Source of the DNA: Anaerolineae bacterium
Lineage (GTDB): Bacteria > Chloroflexota > Anaerolineae > Epilineales > JAHCIE01
Assembly: GCA_026129385.1 (NCBI GenBank)
Contig: JAHCIE010000124.1
Location: 1 to 8,351 of the forward strand
Reading direction: 5' to 3'
DNA length: 8,351 bases
Shown: positions 6,612 to 8,351 of the stretch, in pieces
Position numbering within the stretch: position 1 is the first letter of the stretch
How the letters are laid out: each line of letters opens with the position of its first letter
Notes under the pieces: model-generated
What the model was told of the DNA's origin: nothing
Seen by the model: the letters and a program-made list of their open reading frames with translations, nothing else
Databases searched by the model: none
Translations under genes and position numbers: made by a program

Positions 6612-7130
6612 TCATACGGCCAGGGCAGCGTCGCCCACCAGTAACAGCGCCAGGACCGTCTTGGCGTCGTGGTAGTCACCCGCCCGCGCTGTGGCGACCG
6701 CGTCGGCCAGGGGCACAAGCTCCGCCTCCAGGTCCACCTCGTCGGCGTCGGCCGCGGCCCGCTGCGGGCGTAGGTCGCGGGCAACGTACAGGCGCATGTA
6801 CTCATTGCTGTAGCCGGGGGCCAGATAGAAGCCGCCCAGCGGGTCCAGGCGGCCGCAGGCGTAGCCCACCTCCTCGGGCAACTCGCGGCGAGCCGTCGTC
6901 TCGGCGTCCTCGCCAGGGTCGCGGGTGCCTGCTGGGATCTCCAGCAGCCGCTGGCCCAGGGCAAAGCGCGTCTGCCGCACCAGGACGACGTAGGTCTGGC
7001 CGTCCCGCTCCAGCAGCGGCACGATGCCCACCGAGCCGGGGTGGTCGAGGGAGGCCCGGCGGCCCGTCTCGTCCTCAACCTCACGCAGGGTGAAGACCTT
7101 GTTCTGGTAGATCGTCGTCTCGGATGACAT
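6612..7130 (-). CDS. NUDIX hydrolase, ADP-ribose pyrophosphatase type
   Basis: A complete 172-residue cytosolic protein. It carries a full Nudix box at residues 68-90 (G68, E74, R82-E83-L84, E86-E87, G89), matching G-x5-E-x7-REU-x-EE-x-G-U. The Nudix-box glutamates E83, E86 and E87 should bind the catalytic divalent metal. LLEIPAG (62-68) just before the box, the HPGSVGIVPL strand (30-39), and APGYSNE (104-110) with a proline 16 residues after the box glycine are typical of ADP-ribose diphosphatases. These split ADP-ribose to AMP and ribose 5-phosphate. Substrate is inferred from these marks; another nucleoside diphosphate sugar is possible. The x position inside the box is a proline (P85), which is unusual. 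The start ATG at 7130 follows GGGAGT at 5-nt spacing. The gene lies 133 bp from the LysM gene and 173 bp from the giant gene, with hairpins on both sides, so it may be transcribed alone. Confidence 0.9.
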   Translation of the reverse strand: MSSETTIYQNKVFTLREVEDETGRRASLDHPGSVGIVPLLERDGQTYVVLVRQTRFALGQRLLEIPAGTRDPGEDAETTARRELPEEVGYACGRLDPLGGFYLAPGYSNEYMRLYVARDLRPQRAAADADEVDLEAELVPLADAVATARAGDYHDAKTVLALLLVGDAALAV

Positions 7131-7156
7131 AGTCTACTCCCAGGGCTGAGGGCAAC

Positions 7157-7183
7157 CACGGAATACACAGAGGACACGATAGA
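7157..7183. repeat. Three 9-nt units of the form CAC-6N-, intergenic
   Basis: Three successive 9-nt units, CACGGAATA, CACAGAGGA and CACGATAGA, lie between the LysM gene and the NUDIX gene. The repeat is degenerate, but the CAC at each unit start and the A at each unit end are exact. It is purine-rich and unlike the flanking genes. From memory, strings like this occur between genes in many environmental genomes. Function unknown. Confidence 0.45.
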
Positions 7184-7186
7184 CGG

Positions 7187-7218
7187 GCGGGGCATGACGC
7201 TGGCGCGCCATGCCCCGC
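7187..7218 (-). terminator. 10-bp stem-loop downstream of the LysM gene
   Basis: GCGGGGCATG (7187-7196) pairs perfectly with CATGCCCCGC (7209-7218) around a 12-nt loop. The loop overlaps the palindrome TGGCGCGCCA (7201-7210), which offers an alternative fold. It lies 46 bp past the LysM gene's stop. No T tract follows on either strand, so it is at best an atypical terminator. A processing or stability hairpin is equally possible. Confidence 0.45.
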
Positions 7219-7263
7219 TGAGCCACTCGCCACTTGCCAGTACGAGTCACTCGCTGCAGAAAC

Positions 7264-8351
7264 TTAGGGCACGTGCAGCACCTGGCCGGGGAAGATCAGG
7301 TTGGGGTTCGCCAGTCCGTTAGCCTGTTGCAGGCTCCAGACCGTCGTGTTGAACCGCAACGCGATTCCCGACAGGGTGTCGCCGGGGCGCACGACGTAGG
7401 TGCGACCCACGGGGCCGGGTGGTGGCGGAGGCGTCCCACCGCCAGGGCCAGGGCACACGATCAGCCGCTGCCCCACCCGGATCAGGTTCGGGTTACTGAG
7501 GTTGTTGGCCTGGGCGATGGCGGCCGCCGACGTGCCGTAGCGTCGCGCGATGGACGACAGAGTATCACCCGGGCGCACCACGTAGGTGATGCAGCCACCC
7601 GACGGCGGCGGCTGAACCGGGCCAGAGCAGTTGGGGATGATCAGCGTCTGGCCGACGCGAATGGCATTCGGGTCGCTCAGCCCGTTGGCGGCCACCAGCG
7701 CGGCGACGGTGGTGTTGTAGCGCAGCGCGATGGAGGACAACGTATCGCCGGCCACTACGGTGTACGTGCAGCTACCCCCGCTGGGCGGAGGTGTCCCACC
7801 GCCTGGTGTCTCGGTGGGCACGGCTGTGGGCACGGCTGTGGGCTGGCCGGTCGGTTGCGCCGTGGGCTGGCCGGTCGGTTGCGCCGTGGGCTGGCCCGTG
7901 GGCTGGCCGGTCGGCTGCACGCCGCCGCCGACGGTGACGTTCCCGCCCGTCGCCGTCGCGCTGATGGGGTTACCGTTGCTGTCAGCAATCTGCGGCGCGC
8001 GGGAGAACTGCACGGGGCTGGCGCCGGCTGCCTTGCCCTTGAAGGTGATGGTGATGATGGTGCAGCCACCGTTGACGCCCGGCGCCGGGGCGACGCGACT
8101 GGAAGCGAAGATAATGGTTCCCGCCGTGTTATCGGCGATGTTCCGCGCCGTCTGCGAGCCGGCCGGGAAGCAGTCGCCCTGGGTCACCTGGACGCCCTGC
8201 TGGGCGTTGTCGGCGTCCACGACCTCCACCTTGGCCGCGTCGAAGCTGAGGCGCACGTCCGCGCCGTAGAAGTTGGTGACACCCGCAATCTTGACGGCCA
8301 CCTGGGTCGTGCCGTTAACGGCGACACTGGCGGAGGCCGGGTCACTGCTGA
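7264..8351 (-). CDS. Cohesin-like / triple LysM surface protein, 5' end outside window
   Basis: The frame is open to the right-hand edge, so the start and any signal peptide are missing; the GTG at 8301 is internal to the first domain. The first domain (8351 to about 7930) reads SVAVNGTTQVAVKIAGVTNF and then YGADVRLSFDAAKVEVVDA, a cohesin-like beta fold with one Cys pair (DCFPAG and GGCTII). A PTGQ/PTAQ/PTAV linker follows (about 7920-7806). Three LysM domains end the protein at 7770-7627, 7593-7453 and 7404-7267. Each has the GDTLS-IA-R and NP-I--GQ-L core, and Gly/Pro spacers separate them. LysM domains bind peptidoglycan or other GlcNAc-containing glycans, so the protein is probably held at the cell wall or envelope with the cohesin-like domain displayed. 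LysM 1 and 2 each begin and end with Cys; LysM 3 does not. The TAA stop is at 7266-7264. Confidence 0.9.
   Translation of the reverse strand, partial: SSDPASASVAVNGTTQVAVKIAGVTNFYGADVRLSFDAAKVEVVDADNAQQGVQVTQGDCFPAGSQTARNIADNTAGTIIFASSRVAPAPGVNGGCTIITITFKGKAAGASPVQFSRAPQIADSNGNPISATATGGNVTVGGGVQPTGQPTGQPTAQPTGQPTAQPTGQPTAVPTAVPTETPGGGTPPPSGGSCTYTVVAGDTLSSIALRYNTTVAALVAANGLSDPNAIRVGQTLIIPNCSGPVQPPPSGGCITYVVRPGDTLSSIARRYGTSAAAIAQANNLSNPNLIRVGQRLIVCPGPGGGTPPPPPGPVGRTYVVRPGDTLSGIALRFNTTVWSLQQANGLANPNLIFPGQVLHVP
7816..7920 (-). repeat. 12/24-bp tandem repeats coding the PTGQ/PTAQ linker
   Basis: Two perfect 24-bp copies lie side by side at 7841-7864 and 7865-7888, encoding PTGQ-PTAQ. They are followed by partial copies to 7920. 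A 12-bp unit, GGGCACGGCTGT, is also perfectly doubled at 7816-7827 and 7828-7839, encoding the PTAV pair. Exact identity at every base suggests recent expansion by replication slippage. The repeat stays in frame and changes only linker length. Confidence 0.85.

Noticed and set aside
8299..8301. GTG start for the LysM protein
   Set aside because: The frame stays open to the window edge, and the upstream residues (PASASVAVNGTTQ) complete the first strand of the cohesin-like domain, so the gene starts beyond the window.

Overview
The window is high-GC bacterial DNA, and every gene I can support lies on the minus strand. The proteins point to a member of the Chloroflexota (Anaerolineae or Caldilineae type). 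They are large exported proteins with long Thr/Pro/Asn linkers, cohesin-like and dockerin modules outside any obvious cellulosome, and a short C-terminal LPL-type tail. This assignment rests on protein style alone; there is no rRNA or marker gene to confirm it.

In the order of transcription (right to left) the window holds four genes. First is the 3' part of a surface protein with a cohesin-like domain, a PTGQ/PTAQ-repeat linker and three LysM domains (7264-8351, beginning outside the window). Second is a complete NUDIX hydrolase of the ADP-ribose pyrophosphatase type (6612-7130). Third is a very large exported or membrane-anchored protein of 2020 residues (376-6438). It is built from two diverged copies of a roughly 660-690 residue unit, a Thr/Pro linker, two fibronectin type III-like domains, a carboxypeptidase-regulatory-like domain, a type I dockerin and a C-terminal cohesin-like domain. 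Fourth are the first 35 codons of another exported protein (1-106), with a signal peptide and a strong ribosome binding site.

The three intergenic gaps are short but structured. The gap at 107-375 has a good intrinsic terminator for the giant gene, a long inverted repeat whose arms are built from three 9-nt units, and a 14-bp perfect palindrome just upstream of the left-hand gene. The gap at 6439-6611 has two overlapping hairpins. The gap at 7131-7263 has a 10-bp stem-loop and a second, different 9-nt-periodic motif. I see no tRNA, rRNA, CRISPR array, insertion sequence or riboswitch, and no promoter I would defend.

The cell-surface theme is clear: a LysM protein that could bind peptidoglycan or glycans carries a cohesin-like domain, and the giant neighbour carries a dockerin plus its own cohesin-like domain. 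A non-cellulosomal cohesin-dockerin surface assembly is a reasonable hypothesis, but partner matching cannot be read from the sequence. The duplicated unit of the giant protein, with repeated FG-GAP/EF-hand-like calcium motifs, does not match any family I recognise and is the most novel item here. The NUDIX gene looks like an unrelated housekeeping gene placed between them.
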